Source: Brevibacillus sp042683565
GTDB taxonomy: Bacteria > Bacillota > Bacilli > Brevibacillales > Brevibacillaceae
Reading direction: 5' to 3'
DNA length: 64,000 bases
Assembly: GCF_042683565.1 (NCBI RefSeq)
Contig: NZ_JBHUJW010000018.1
Coordinates: forward strand, 40,831-104,830
Both the position numbers and the translations under genes were made by a program. This document shows positions 50,707-59,088 of the stretch, piece by piece. Position 1 is the stretch's first letter, and every line of letters begins with the position of its first letter. The notes under the pieces were generated by a model, which made no database searches, had not been told where the DNA came from, and saw only the letters and a list, made by a program, of their open reading frames with translations.

Positions 50707-53271
50707 TTACATTTTATATGCCTTCGCAATCAATACGACGACCTCTGCACGAGTGGCGATCCCTTGCGGCCTGAACATCGAGCCGTAGCCGTTCAGCCAG
50801 TTTCTTGCGGTGAGCGCTTCAATCGCGGGCGATGCCCAGTGGCTGGTCGGAACATCCCGGTAGCTGGACGTGCTGCGCGTATAGAGCAGGACGTTATGCG
50901 CGCGGGCAATCATCGAGGCCATCTCGGCTCGGGTAATCGGCTGATCCGGCTTCATCTGCCTGTTCGGGTAGCCCTTCATGATGCCTACCTGATAAGCGAT
51001 GCCCATGCTGTTGTAAGCCCAATGCTTTTTCGGAAGGTCGCGGAACGTGGATTTGCCCGTATAGGCGGACGGAACCGGCAGTCCGCTCGCACGCATCGCC
51101 TGAATCAGCATGGTCGCAAACTGTGCCCGCGTCACCGCCGCATTTGGCTTGAATGTCGCGTCTGCAAACCCTTTGACAATGCCCCGATTGCTCAAACGAA
51201 CGATCTCGGCACGCGCCCAGTGGCCGGAAATATCCCGATACCCGCCGACGAGCAACTGCTGATTCACCGTCAGCCGATACGCATCGTATTTAAAAGGTAC
51301 GCCACTATTCAGACGAATGTAATACTTCCCAGGTTTCAGACGAAGCCCCAAAATGTCTTTGCCCTGATCGGACAACTCCGCCACCTCGTTCGTGGACGCG
51401 AGCGCGTAGTTGAAATTGTCGCCGCTGTAGAGCGCGATCCGCACGCCGGAGGAAACCGGAATGAACGGAGCGCGAATCGTTACGTAAGATTCCGCACTTA
51501 CGGTAAATTGGAACCAGTCTGAATCGGCAGCCGTCGGCAAAGTCCCTGTCATGACGGTTCCGCCTGCCAGATTCGATGCCTGACGATACGAATCATTCGG
51601 TTCATTCACATCTTTTTTCACCGGCGTAAAGGAAAGGTCCAGCCGGTATTCCCCATTCACCGCATTCTGCTCGTATTCGCTGATACGCAGGAAGTATTTC
51701 CCCGGAGAGACTTCCTTCTGCGCCCGCTCTGACGGATCGTCGCGGTCGCCGTCGTCGTACAGCGGGTCCCACGTGGTGCTTCTTCCCTGCTCCTGCCTGC
51801 CGATCGCGAGCACCGGGTCCATCCGCTTGTTGTCCGGCGACACGGTGACGCTCAGGCGGCCGTACTCCCGGACATAGTAGGAAAACCAGTCCTGATCTCC
51901 CTCAGAGTGGAAGCTGCCGTTCACGCTGATCTGGTTGCCCACGAGCGGTCTGGCCGTGCCCATCGTATCGTTCGGTTCATTGCGGTCCGGATTAATCGTG
52001 AACTTGCTGGTGAGCACGTAGGAAAAGGCGTTCACGCCCCCGTTGCGCACCAGCCGGATGTCCAACTGCCCGGCCTTCGCCGGCACCGTGATCGTATCGC
52101 CGTTCCCGATGTAGTAGGTGGCTGGCGTCCGGTTTTCCGAGTAAAACGTCGCCGCCATCGGAGCAGAGACGATACTGTTCACCGCCGCCGTCAGGCTGAC
52201 CCTGCCGTCGTACGGGACGTCCATTTTGTACCAATCCGTCGTGTCGTTCGGTCCCAGATTCCCGCGGATTTGCGACTCGATCGGGAACGCCTTGGCGCTC
52301 GATTGCACGTTGTTCGGCTCCAGAAAATCACTGGACACGGCGGATGTGACCGCCTTCTCCACGTTGAGCAAGCCGTAGCCTGTCCGCCTGTCCCAGCCTT
52401 TCTCTCCCAAATCCGTCGCCGTCTGGTAGAGCAGTTGCCGCACGTCAATCGGCCGCAGCTTTGGATAACGGGCCATAATCAGGGCAGCCGCTCCGGCTAC
52501 CTGGGGTGCTGCAGCGGACGTGCCGCTGAACGATCCGTATGTACCTCCCAATCTGGTCGTAAAGACATTCAGGCCCGGCGCCATCAGATTCAGCTCGGGT
52601 CCCGAATTGGATTCGTAGATGGGTTCGTTGTTGCTTTTCACTCCGCCGACGGCAATCACAGTCGGATACGCGCCCGGATACGCGACGCGGTTGCCTTCGT
52701 TTCCGCTTGCCGCAATCAGTACGGCCCCGCTCGCCTCTGCGCGGTTCACCGCGTTGGTCAAAGCGCGCGAGTAGGACATGCTGCTCACCGACATGAGGAT
52801 GACTTTGGCTCCCCTGTCCAGAGCGGTATTGATCCCTTTGGCTACGAGGTCGAGATCGGCGACGGCCCGGCTGTCCAACACTTTAATCGGCAACACTTTG
52901 GCGTTCCACAAGACACCGGATACCCCGATCCCGTTGTTCCCCCTGGCGGCCAGTACGCCGATGACCTCCGTCCCATGCCCGTTGTCATCCTGCGCCGAGC
53001 GGGCTGTCGGAACGAGATTGATGCCTGGCAGCAAGTTTTCTTTCAGGTCGGGATGGTTGTAGTCCGCTCCCGTGTCCAGCACGGCTATGGTGATGGCAGT
53101 ATTGCTGTTCACTGTTTTCCATGCTTTGTCTGCCTTGATCTGGGGCAAGTGCTGCTGATTGCCGTAATAGTGGTCATTTGACCCGCTTGCGGCAAACGAT
53201 GGTCCTGCATCCGCCAGCGTCATCGAGATGGCTGCAACGAGCGCAAATGCTGTCTGTATCCATTTTCTCAT
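50707..53271 (-). CDS. Secreted subtilisin-like (S8) serine protease with three SLH domains
   Basis: Cell-surface protease of 854 residues. A signal peptide covers 1-27. The S8 catalytic domain (~45-320) has Asp66 (VLDTGAD), His99 (DNGHGTE) and Ser252 (FSGTSAAAP). Three pre-peptidase C-terminal-like beta domains follow (~325-660), each opening with EPND or a close variant. Three SLH domains end the protein (~665-854: YRDISGHWA, FRDLPKKHWA, YRDVPTSHWA). SLH domains bind pyruvylated wall polymer, so the enzyme is wall-anchored. The ATG at 53271 is used; a longer frame adds no signal-like sequence. Confidence 0.93.
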   Translation of the reverse strand: MRKWIQTAFALVAAISMTLADAGPSFAASGSNDHYYGNQQHLPQIKADKAWKTVNSNTAITIAVLDTGADYNHPDLKENLLPGINLVPTARSAQDDNGHGTEVIGVLAARGNNGIGVSGVLWNAKVLPIKVLDSRAVADLDLVAKGINTALDRGAKVILMSVSSMSYSRALTNAVNRAEASGAVLIAASGNEGNRVAYPGAYPTVIAVGGVKSNNEPIYESNSGPELNLMAPGLNVFTTRLGGTYGSFSGTSAAAPQVAGAAALIMARYPKLRPIDVRQLLYQTATDLGEKGWDRRTGYGLLNVEKAVTSAVSSDFLEPNNVQSSAKAFPIESQIRGNLGPNDTTDWYKMDVPYDGRVSLTAAVNSIVSAPMAATFYSENRTPATYYIGNGDTITVPAKAGQLDIRLVRNGGVNAFSYVLTSKFTINPDRNEPNDTMGTARPLVGNQISVNGSFHSEGDQDWFSYYVREYGRLSVTVSPDNKRMDPVLAIGRQEQGRSTTWDPLYDDGDRDDPSERAQKEVSPGKYFLRISEYEQNAVNGEYRLDLSFTPVKKDVNEPNDSYRQASNLAGGTVMTGTLPTAADSDWFQFTVSAESYVTIRAPFIPVSSGVRIALYSGDNFNYALASTNEVAELSDQGKDILGLRLKPGKYYIRLNSGVPFKYDAYRLTVNQQLLVGGYRDISGHWARAEIVRLSNRGIVKGFADATFKPNAAVTRAQFATMLIQAMRASGLPVPSAYTGKSTFRDLPKKHWAYNSMGIAYQVGIMKGYPNRQMKPDQPITRAEMASMIARAHNVLLYTRSTSSYRDVPTSHWASPAIEALTARNWLNGYGSMFRPQGIATRAEVVVLIAKAYKM

Positions 53272-53407
53272 GAAAAACAGTCCTTCCCTCTCTCCCCTGC
53301 CGTACGTGCAGGCCAAAAGGAATTCAAAGTATTTATATCATAGCATAGCGGAACAGAAGGGGGACGCGCAAGATTTAACATCCAATATTTGGAATGTTCA
53401 AGCGGCA

Positions 53408-53442
53408 GCAAGGCCCTTTTCACCGTGGGCAAAAAGGGCCTC
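53408..53442 (-). terminator. Inverted repeat between the third SLAP gene and the SLH protease gene
   Basis: AGGCCCTTTT and AAAAGGGCCT form a 10-bp stem within 6 bp of the SLAP gene end. There is no T-run after the stem on the minus strand, so it may be a partial terminator or an mRNA-stability stem. The protease gene starts 137 bp downstream. Confidence 0.5.
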
Positions 53443-53446
53443 TCCA

Positions 53447-54436
53447 TTATTGCAGCAATCCTTTGTTGTTATCTGCCACAAGAGTAGCGGCAGGTTGTCT
53501 TTTGCTTTGTCGCGCTTTCGGAACGACAGCGGTCAGCTTCGTCACATCCAGCTCTTCCTGCTTGATGGAGGTGGACGGAATGTCGAATGCCCACACCCGG
53601 TTGCTCTTCGCCTCGACCTTCATGTTTTGCAGCGTATACTGGACGCGCGCCACATTGTTGCCTTCTTCGTCATTGACGATGATCGGCACTTCTGTAAATT
53701 CCAGCCGCTTTTCCAATCCGTTGCGGAACGCCACGACTACGCGAAGCCCGTTCTCTGCGCCCTGCACGATGTCGAGCACTTGCAGATCGACCTCGCCCGG
53801 TGCCACAGGCGCAATCTTTTCCGCCAGCTTCAAGTATTTCTCGGTTTCTTCCCTGGACAGCCCCTGGTTCAGCTCCTGCCCTGCTTCTTTCGGCGCTGCC
53901 GGTTTCTGGTAGGTGAGCGTCAGCGGCACTTCGCTCTCCGGCAGTTTGCTGAATTCATCCCAGCGGAACAAAAACTCGAACGGGCGGCTGCACATATCGC
54001 CGATCGGACCGGACGGAATCAGGTCGAACGTCTTTCTTGCCACCACTTCGCCATCGGCCGTCATCAACGTCAGCGGCAACTTTTGCAAAAGGACGTTGCG
54101 GTTTGTGGCGTTGCGAATATAGGTCAACACCAGGTATCCTTCATCCGTTACTTGCGTAAAGAACGGCACGATGCCGATCTCGTCCCGCACCACCGCCGGC
54201 AGTTCGTCATGAATGTATTGCAAAAGCTCTGCTTCTGTCTCGTCCAATCGGCTGTCCCACGGACCGTTCAGCAGCAACTCCAGCTCTTTGGAAGGAATGC
54301 GCGTCGAGGACTGCTCCGGATTGTCGATCCCCGAAACACCCAAATAAAATTCTTTGTGCAAATGTTCCTGGATATCTTCACGCACTTGCTCCAGACTTTC
54401 TTTCGATCCAAACCAGTTTTCCAACAACCAACTCAT
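53447..54436 (-). CDS. SLAP-type S-layer assembly protein (paralogue 3)
   Basis: A 329-residue cytosolic-looking protein resembling the 'accessory Sec system S-layer assembly protein' (SlaP-like) family. The N-terminal amphipathic start is MSWLLENWFGSKE. Two copies of a ~110-residue beta-rich domain follow: the first has GIVPFFTQVTDEGYLVLTYIRN...IPSGPIGDMCSRPFEFLF, the second VDLQVLDIVQGAENGLRVVVAFRNG. In B. anthracis SlaP works with SecA2 to secrete S-layer proteins. No secA2 is in this window. Third of three tandem paralogues; the start at 54436 follows GAGGAGG. Confidence 0.75.
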   Translation of the reverse strand: MSWLLENWFGSKESLEQVREDIQEHLHKEFYLGVSGIDNPEQSSTRIPSKELELLLNGPWDSRLDETEAELLQYIHDELPAVVRDEIGIVPFFTQVTDEGYLVLTYIRNATNRNVLLQKLPLTLMTADGEVVARKTFDLIPSGPIGDMCSRPFEFLFRWDEFSKLPESEVPLTLTYQKPAAPKEAGQELNQGLSREETEKYLKLAEKIAPVAPGEVDLQVLDIVQGAENGLRVVVAFRNGLEKRLEFTEVPIIVNDEEGNNVARVQYTLQNMKVEAKSNRVWAFDIPSTSIKQEELDVTKLTAVVPKARQSKRQPAATLVADNNKGLLQ

Positions 54437-54481
54437 AGGTCAACCTCCTCAACCCTACTGCAGAAGTATCTCTGTCATGCG

Positions 54482-55423
54482 CTATTCTACATCCAGCACC
54501 CATCTGCGCAGGTTCGCATTTGGTTTTTTCACGGCGCTTGGCGGGAAGACGATCAGCCACGGACGGCTGTGCCCCGGCTTTACGCGAACCACGCTCGCAT
54601 CCACGGTCCCTTTTGCCACGACATCTCCATCCGTATCGGAAATGGTGATCCGCACCTTGTCCGGCTGATACATTTCGCGAAGCCCATTGCGGAACAGCAG
54701 GCCAGCTACGAGGCGGCCATCCTTCGCCATGGCGATGTCAAACCCGGTCACCTGAACCGTATTCGCAGGAATGGGCGGCAGCGAGTGGGTCAACGCTTCC
54801 AGACGGTCCTTTTGACGCTCCGTCATGCGCTTTTCCATCTCCGGGTCCAGTTCCAGATGGTTCGGCCATACGTGCGAGCTTTTGCCTGCTTTCATGACGA
54901 CCTTCCAGCGCTTGAACGTGAAGTTGTCATGCAGGAAAGTCTCTTCCGGGAACAGCAGCTCCCACGGGCGGCTCGAACGCGGCGGAATCGCCCCCATCTC
55001 GGACAGGTCAACTCTCATGCGAGCAAACGGCTTGTCGTCCAAATAGATCGCCAGGCGCAGATTTTTGAAGCGGACCGGATGATCCAGCGAATTGCGGAAA
55101 AACATCGTCACCGTCAGACCGTTCGGCTGCGGAATCATGCTAAAGCCGGTCACGCTGATCATGCCCCTGACCATATCCGGCAATTCAGCCTGCAGGAAGC
55201 GCAGCGTGTACTTCTTCTCTGCATCCAGCTCCTGCTCCCACAGCGGATGCAGGGACAGCTCGGTATGGACTTTTCCGCTGCCCGCTGCCTGCGGACTTGC
55301 ACTCTTTTCTACATCGGCTTCGGCATCGCTCAACTCATTGATGTCGATAGCCGCCTCTTCCTGAAGCTCCTGTTTCAGCTCCCCTTGCTCTTTTCCAAAC
55401 CAGTTCTTGAAGAATGAAAACAT
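54482..55423 (-). CDS. SLAP-type S-layer assembly protein (paralogue 2)
   Basis: A 313-residue paralogue of its two neighbours. It starts MFSFFKNWFGKEQGE, then an acidic linker. The first domain has TELSLHPLWEQELDAEKKYT, GFSMIPQPNGLTVTMFFRN and IPPRSSRPWELLFPEE. The second has VTGFDIAMAKDGRLVAGLLFRNG and VKPGHSRPWLIVFPPSAVK. The repeated SRPW..F and FRN motifs define the duplicated domain. The ATG at 55423 follows GTGAGGAGG. Likely cytosolic or membrane-peripheral, helping S-layer-type proteins reach the Sec machinery (inferred from family). Confidence 0.78.
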   Translation of the reverse strand: MFSFFKNWFGKEQGELKQELQEEAAIDINELSDAEADVEKSASPQAAGSGKVHTELSLHPLWEQELDAEKKYTLRFLQAELPDMVRGMISVTGFSMIPQPNGLTVTMFFRNSLDHPVRFKNLRLAIYLDDKPFARMRVDLSEMGAIPPRSSRPWELLFPEETFLHDNFTFKRWKVVMKAGKSSHVWPNHLELDPEMEKRMTERQKDRLEALTHSLPPIPANTVQVTGFDIAMAKDGRLVAGLLFRNGLREMYQPDKVRITISDTDGDVVAKGTVDASVVRVKPGHSRPWLIVFPPSAVKKPNANLRRWVLDVE

Positions 55424-55528
55424 GTGTGTTACCTCCTCACACGTCCGGACGCGACCGAAGCTGCATTATTTCTATCATAACGATTTCCACCAACGCGGGC
55501 AAATGGCTGCCCGCCTGCCAGCTCTTCC

Positions 55529-56452
55529 TTATGCCTGCGGCACGCTGACCTTCCAGCGGGAAAAGTCCGGCTCCGCCTTTTGCACGCTCTCTGGCGGGAA
55601 AATAAACAACCACGGCTTGCTCGTACCCGGATTCACCGTGAGGCCCTCCAGCTTAAACAGCCCCTGGGCCACGATCTCACCGGTCGCGTCGTAGAGCGCC
55701 AGCGGCAGCTGCTCAATCGAAAGCGCCCGCGCAGACCCGTTGCGGATCAGCAGCAACGCATTCAAGGCTCCCGACTCATCCCGGCGAATCTGCAAGCTCT
55801 GGACGTTTACTTCGCCTTCCGCAATCGATGGCAGTTTCCTGGCCAGCTCGATCAGCGCCTGCTTCTGCTCGTCTGACAGCGCCTTGATCCACGATTCCTC
55901 CAGCTCCAGCTGCTGGGGCAGAACCATTTTCTTCTCCGCCATTTCAAAGGCGACCTTCCAGTTCACCAGCAGGACGTCCACCTGCAGGAAGTGCTCCCGC
56001 TCAAATACAAACGACCACGGTCTTGCAGAACGCGGCGGAATCTCACCTATTTCAGCCATGGGAAAGCGTTGACGGGTAAACAACTGCTGGTCGCCAAACA
56101 ATACGACAAGCGTCATCTCTCCCAAGGTTACCGGCCGCTCCGAGCTGTTGCGGACAAACGCCGTCACTTCGATCCCGGCATCATGCGGGACAAGCGATAT
56201 ACCCGCAAGAGATATGTTCCCTTCTGCGAGCGGCTCCAGCTCCTGTGCCATAAAGGAAAGGGCGTATTTCTCCTGTGCGCTCAGTTTCGCTTCCCAGGAC
56301 GGGTGCAAGGAAAGAGAGGTCACGACGCCATGAGACGCCTCTCGATTCTGATCGGCGGTAGATGCAGGCAAAATCGATTCTTCCTGTACCTGCTGTCTGA
56401 CTTCTTCCGGTGTGGGAGTTTTCCCCAATAAATTTTTCAAGAAGGATAGCAT
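55529..56452 (-). CDS. SLAP-type S-layer assembly protein (paralogue 1)
   Basis: A 307-residue first member of the tandem trio. It starts MLSFLKNLLGKTPTPEEV. Domain one (~45-165) has SLSLHPSWEAKLSAQEKYA, AFVRNSSERPVTLGEM and IPPRSARPWSFVFERE. Domain two (~205-305) has VQSLQIRRDESGALNALLLIRNG and VNPGTSKPWLFIFPPESVQ. The ATG at 56452 follows GGGAGAGACG. A sigma-A-like promoter lies about 55 bp upstream. The trio sits between an SLH protease and a broken S-layer-like gene. Confidence 0.78.
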   Translation of the reverse strand: MLSFLKNLLGKTPTPEEVRQQVQEESILPASTADQNREASHGVVTSLSLHPSWEAKLSAQEKYALSFMAQELEPLAEGNISLAGISLVPHDAGIEVTAFVRNSSERPVTLGEMTLVVLFGDQQLFTRQRFPMAEIGEIPPRSARPWSFVFEREHFLQVDVLLVNWKVAFEMAEKKMVLPQQLELEESWIKALSDEQKQALIELARKLPSIAEGEVNVQSLQIRRDESGALNALLLIRNGSARALSIEQLPLALYDATGEIVAQGLFKLEGLTVNPGTSKPWLFIFPPESVQKAEPDFSRWKVSVPQA

Positions 56453-56505
56453 ATCGTCTCTCCCAACTTATCTCTACATCTATAATAGAGTTCTGTTCGA
56501 CATTC

Positions 56506-56533
56506 ACTATAGCATAGTGGCATCCTTTTGCAA
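56506..56533 (-). promoter_or_regulatory. Probable promoter of the SLAP gene trio
   Basis: TTGCAA (56528-56533), 16-nt spacer, TATAGT (56506-56511) on the minus strand. It lies 54 bp before the first SLAP start. Confidence 0.5.
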
Positions 56534-56683
56534 CATCGAAAACTTGGCATCCCGCATCGGCAGACGCCTGATCCCGCAAGGCAGCGGCACTGTCCCCATC
56601 CCGCTGACAGACGGGGAATATTTGTTAGAATACCTGTAAGCACAGGCAATGTCAAGGAATGGCAAAAAGGCGCGGGAAGCAGA

Positions 56684-56723
56684 GCAAAATGCCAGACAGC
56701 CTCTCATTTGTCTGGCGTTTTGC
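56684..56723. terminator. Bidirectional-type terminator hairpin upstream of the SLAP operon
   Basis: GCAAAATGCCAGACA and TGTCTGGCGTTTTGC form a 15-bp stem (one G-T pair) with a 10-nt loop, with A- and T-rich arms suited to either direction. The rest of 56534-56821 shows no gene I can support. Confidence 0.6.
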
Positions 56724-56821
56724 GATTTGACCCTCGCTGCTTTTTCGTTTTCATTTGTGTGTCTGTCAACAAAGACGTAGATGGATACGTTTACGAAAGT
56801 TTTGCAGCGAGTTCTGGACAA

Positions 56822-56852
56822 AAAGAAAATGCCTACCCTTTAAGAGGTAGGC
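56822..56852 (-). terminator. Terminator after the last alternative exon of the S-layer-like gene
   Basis: GCCTACC/GGGTAGGC-type stem with a loop of about 7 nt, followed by ATTTTCTTTTT on the minus strand. It lies 30 bp past the exon c stop. Confidence 0.75.
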
Positions 56853-56882
56853 TCTGCCAATCTGTTGTTTCCATATGACAGG

Positions 56883-57500
56883 TTAGAAGAAAAGCGTTGT
56901 CCCATCATTCAGATAAATATCGATTCGCATTGCGTAGTTAGTGTGAGGTATCTTTACTGTAAACGTGACAACACCATTCGAGTCAGTTGGTGCGAGTGCT
57001 GTAACTGGGAATACTTTCAGTTCATTTGCCGTACCAGTAAATGTAACATTATCCACTTCGACCGTATCAACCGAATTATCTAAATCTTCAATTTGGGTAA
57101 TGTGCTTGAATACGTAGTTTGGAATTGGGTTTCCATACTGATCTCTTGCAGTCAGCGTAATCACATTTTCGACTGGCAAATACTCTAATTGAACTGGGTT
57201 AGGAATCAAAGTTGCTGTTGAAGTATCTAATGAAATTGCCCCTACATTTACAGTTTGTAGTACTTGAGTTGGAGCATACCCTGTTGCCTCAATGACAATT
57301 GTGTGATTTCCGGGTGTGCGAATGACTCCTTGGTTAATCGTCAATGTTCCAGCGGTCAAGCTGTATTGACCAGATGTCAAAGGAGTACCATCAACGCTAA
57401 CCGCTGTCACTTTCGATCTCCAGTCCGGATTATCTGTGAATGTGAGATCTAATGAATGATCCACGTCGTTCGAGGTAGTATCCGCTGTTACGATTACGCT
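56883..57500 (-). CDS. Alternative C-terminal exon c of the S-layer-like gene
   Basis: Open in phase 0 from the inferred 3' splice site at 57500/57501 (SVIVTADTTSNDV...) to a TAA at 56883, 205 residues. It begins AGC like the other two alternative exons. The first part resembles a DUF1533-type domain (VDGTPLTSGQYSLTAGTLTI then GNHTIVIEATGYA). The second is an Ig-like stretch (ENVITLTARDQYGNPIPNY). There is a GTG at 57464 but no good ribosome binding site, so it is unlikely to be a free-standing gene. It would be joined to the upstream exon by splicing to the orphan domain V/VI unit. Confidence 0.7.
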   Translation of the reverse strand, partial: SVIVTADTTSNDVDHSLDLTFTDNPDWRSKVTAVSVDGTPLTSGQYSLTAGTLTINQGVIRTPGNHTIVIEATGYAPTQVLQTVNVGAISLDTSTATLIPNPVQLEYLPVENVITLTARDQYGNPIPNYVFKHITQIEDLDNSVDTVEVDNVTFTGTANELKVFPVTALAPTDSNGVVTFTVKIPHTNYAMRIDIYLNDGTTLFF

Positions 57501-57585
57501 ATTCTCGTCTTATACCGTACATCTCACGGCTTTCGATTCGAGCCTACACCGTGCGGGCGACTTTCATCGCACACGGCGTTCCGTC
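57501..57585 (-). ncRNA. Orphan group II intron domain V and VI
   Basis: Domain V at 57543-57585 is nearly identical to those of the two full introns: CGCCGTGTGCGAT-GAAA-GTCGC-CC-GCACGGTGT, with the GAAA tetraloop, two-base bulge and a CGC in place of the AGC triad. Domain VI follows (CTCGAATC..., stem GCCGT/ACGGT, an unpaired A run) and ends in GAGAAT. Domains I-IV are absent. It can serve only as an alternative 3' splice site for an upstream intron core. Confidence 0.82.
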
Positions 57586-57939
57586 AACGAAAAAAAGTGA
57601 AAAACATTACAATGGGCAACTAAATTATACAACAATCCAATCTTTTTTTGCTATATGCTAAATAAACTCCTTGAAATAATGGCCGTTATTTAAAGTTAGC
57701 CTCCATAAACCAAAAGAATGAAATGGGCCTGCCTCTCTCGAAACAGACCTCTTGGACAAACTTCGGGAGGTAACAGGCTGCGCTTCAAGTTTTTACGCAT
57801 TATTATATGACTGGCTTTTTATCTACAATAAAAAGAGGCAAAACAAGCTCATTTCTGAACCTATTTCGCCTCTTCCTGTTCTGAATACATTTAGAAAAAT
57901 GATCTATTTTTTCCAAAAATTTTCCATGCCTAGAAGCTA
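57586..57939 (-). other. Spacer between exon b and the orphan domain V/VI
   Basis: About 350 bp, A/T-rich, without a supportable gene. It holds a terminator directly after exon b (57830-57873), a complex inverted repeat around 57728-57777 and a TATAAT-like box near 57625. Confidence 0.5.
57830..57873 (-). terminator. Intrinsic terminator after alternative exon b
   Basis: AGAGGCGAAA and TTTTGCCTCT form a 10-bp stem with a 20-nt loop, followed by TTTTATTG on the minus strand. Transcripts must read through it to include exon c. Confidence 0.65.
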
Positions 57940-58275
57940 TTAGTTAGAAGTATTTGCATTCCAAGCTGCACTGACCCCTAATCCTCCATCTTTAGGCGCA
58001 ATATACTCAAAACCAGTATTAACATTGAAAGGACCATCTGACATTAAAGTTCCGTTTTCAGAGAATGTAATATACACTACATCATCATCAACGTCATCAC
58101 CTGATATTCCAGTTCCTATCGCGTAAGTACTGTGATCAAATGAGCCTATAATCCACAAAGCCAATATATCTATTGAGCTGTCATCAATATCTTTATTAAA
58201 TGTGAGTTTAATAGCATCTACTTGTCCATTTGAATCTCTGTCAACTCTTTCTACAGAAAGAACTCTTAAAACGCT
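57940..58275 (-). CDS. Alternative C-terminal exon b of the S-layer-like gene
   Basis: Open in phase 0 from the inferred 3' splice site of intron B (58275/58276) to a TAA at 57940, 111 residues. It starts SVLRVLSVERVDRDSNGQVD, with a DxDxNG calcium-loop-like motif, and continues KLTFNKDIDDSSID. It ends in GLGVSAAWNANTSN. The style matches the Ig-like repeats of the upstream exon. There is no start codon with a ribosome binding site at its beginning, so it makes sense only as a spliced exon. Confidence 0.75.
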   Translation of the reverse strand, partial: SVLRVLSVERVDRDSNGQVDAIKLTFNKDIDDSSIDILALWIIGSFDHSTYAIGTGISGDDVDDDVVYITFSENGTLMSDGPFNVNTGFEYIAPKDGGLGVSAAWNANTSN

Positions 58276-59055
58276 ATTCTCGTCTTATGCCATACAATAT
58301 TATTTCATGGCTTTCGATTCGAGCCTACACCGTGCGGGCGACTTTCATCGCACACGGCGTTCCATCAACAGATAAAAAAGGTATAAAAATATTACATTGA
58401 GAAACTCCAACGCCCATTGTAAGTTCTCTCATCCCTCTTATCCGCTGACTGGGTTCCTTCGCTCCGGCCAGATTTCCCCTCCCCGCCTGTGTTACCACTA
58501 CGGGTGCAAACGGCAGACCATCTTCACTACTACGAACCCGCCGCCATCTTACCAGCCTCACTGGTGCTACCCCACCTCTTCTGGCAAGACTTCAAACGTT
58601 CCACCTTGTCTATCCCTTCATTTGCTGACCTTAGGTCCCCACTATACAATACGAGAAAAACAGGTTTAACAGCCTGAATTGTTCCTGTTTCGTCTGTACG
58701 ATCTCGCGTACACCGACTGTCGCCAAACCCCTAGCGCTTAACTACCTAGCAACAGTTATCTCGTATTGGGTCACCATGGATTCGTCGCCTGACCATAGCC
58801 AACTTTTAAGGAGCCCCGCCTTGCTTATGTTTTCACAAGTACGACTTCACCTGACTTCAGAGGGCTCAACGGGTTAGGTTGAACACCTTTGCAGGAGGAT
58901 TAGGCTCATGAGAATACAGGCTGTTTCTCATGGATTGGGCTTTCACCAATCAATTAGAGAAGGCAGTTAGAGAAATTCTACAGTCTTGTCGGCAGCAATT
59001 TCTCCACTTACTTCACTCAAATGAGCTTATAAAGTAACGTTTCGTTATTTTTTTA
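58276..59055 (-). ncRNA. ORF-less group II intron B
   Basis: About 780 nt on the minus strand. The 3' end has domain V (58323-58365) and domain VI (CTCG...CGAG closing stem, GCCAT/ATGGC), ending GAGAAT before AGC. The body aligns along its length with intron A: shared AACGAAACG, ACTTTATAAGCTCA, AGTCAGGTGAAGTCGTACT, GGCGGGTTCGTAGTAGTGA and GGTCTGCCGTTTGCACC. No reverse transcriptase gene is present. A hairpin loop AGGGGTT (58726-58732) is complementary to AACCCCT (59056-59062), which ends exon a, and fits EBS1-IBS1. The 5' boundary is inferred. Confidence 0.8.
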
Positions 59056-59088
59056 AGGGGTTGGTGAACCATAATAACCATCATTACT
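59053..59088 (-). CDS. Alternative exon a of the S-layer-like gene (11 codons plus stop)
   Basis: From the 3' splice site of intron A the phase-0 reading is SNDGYYGSPTP followed by TAA (59053-59055). It can act as a short terminal exon. If intron B is also removed at the EBS1-IBS1-predicted site just before the TAA, it becomes an internal 33-nt exon joined in frame to exon b. Evidence is phase, the shared AAT|AG junction and the complementarity upstream of the stop. Confidence 0.6.
   Translation of the reverse strand, partial: SNDGYYGSPTP

Noticed and set aside
58325..58561. A 78-codon frame inside intron B ending in domain V
   Set aside because: It lies in the ribozyme region and its C-terminus is a translation of domain V itself; at most a relic of an intron-encoded protein.
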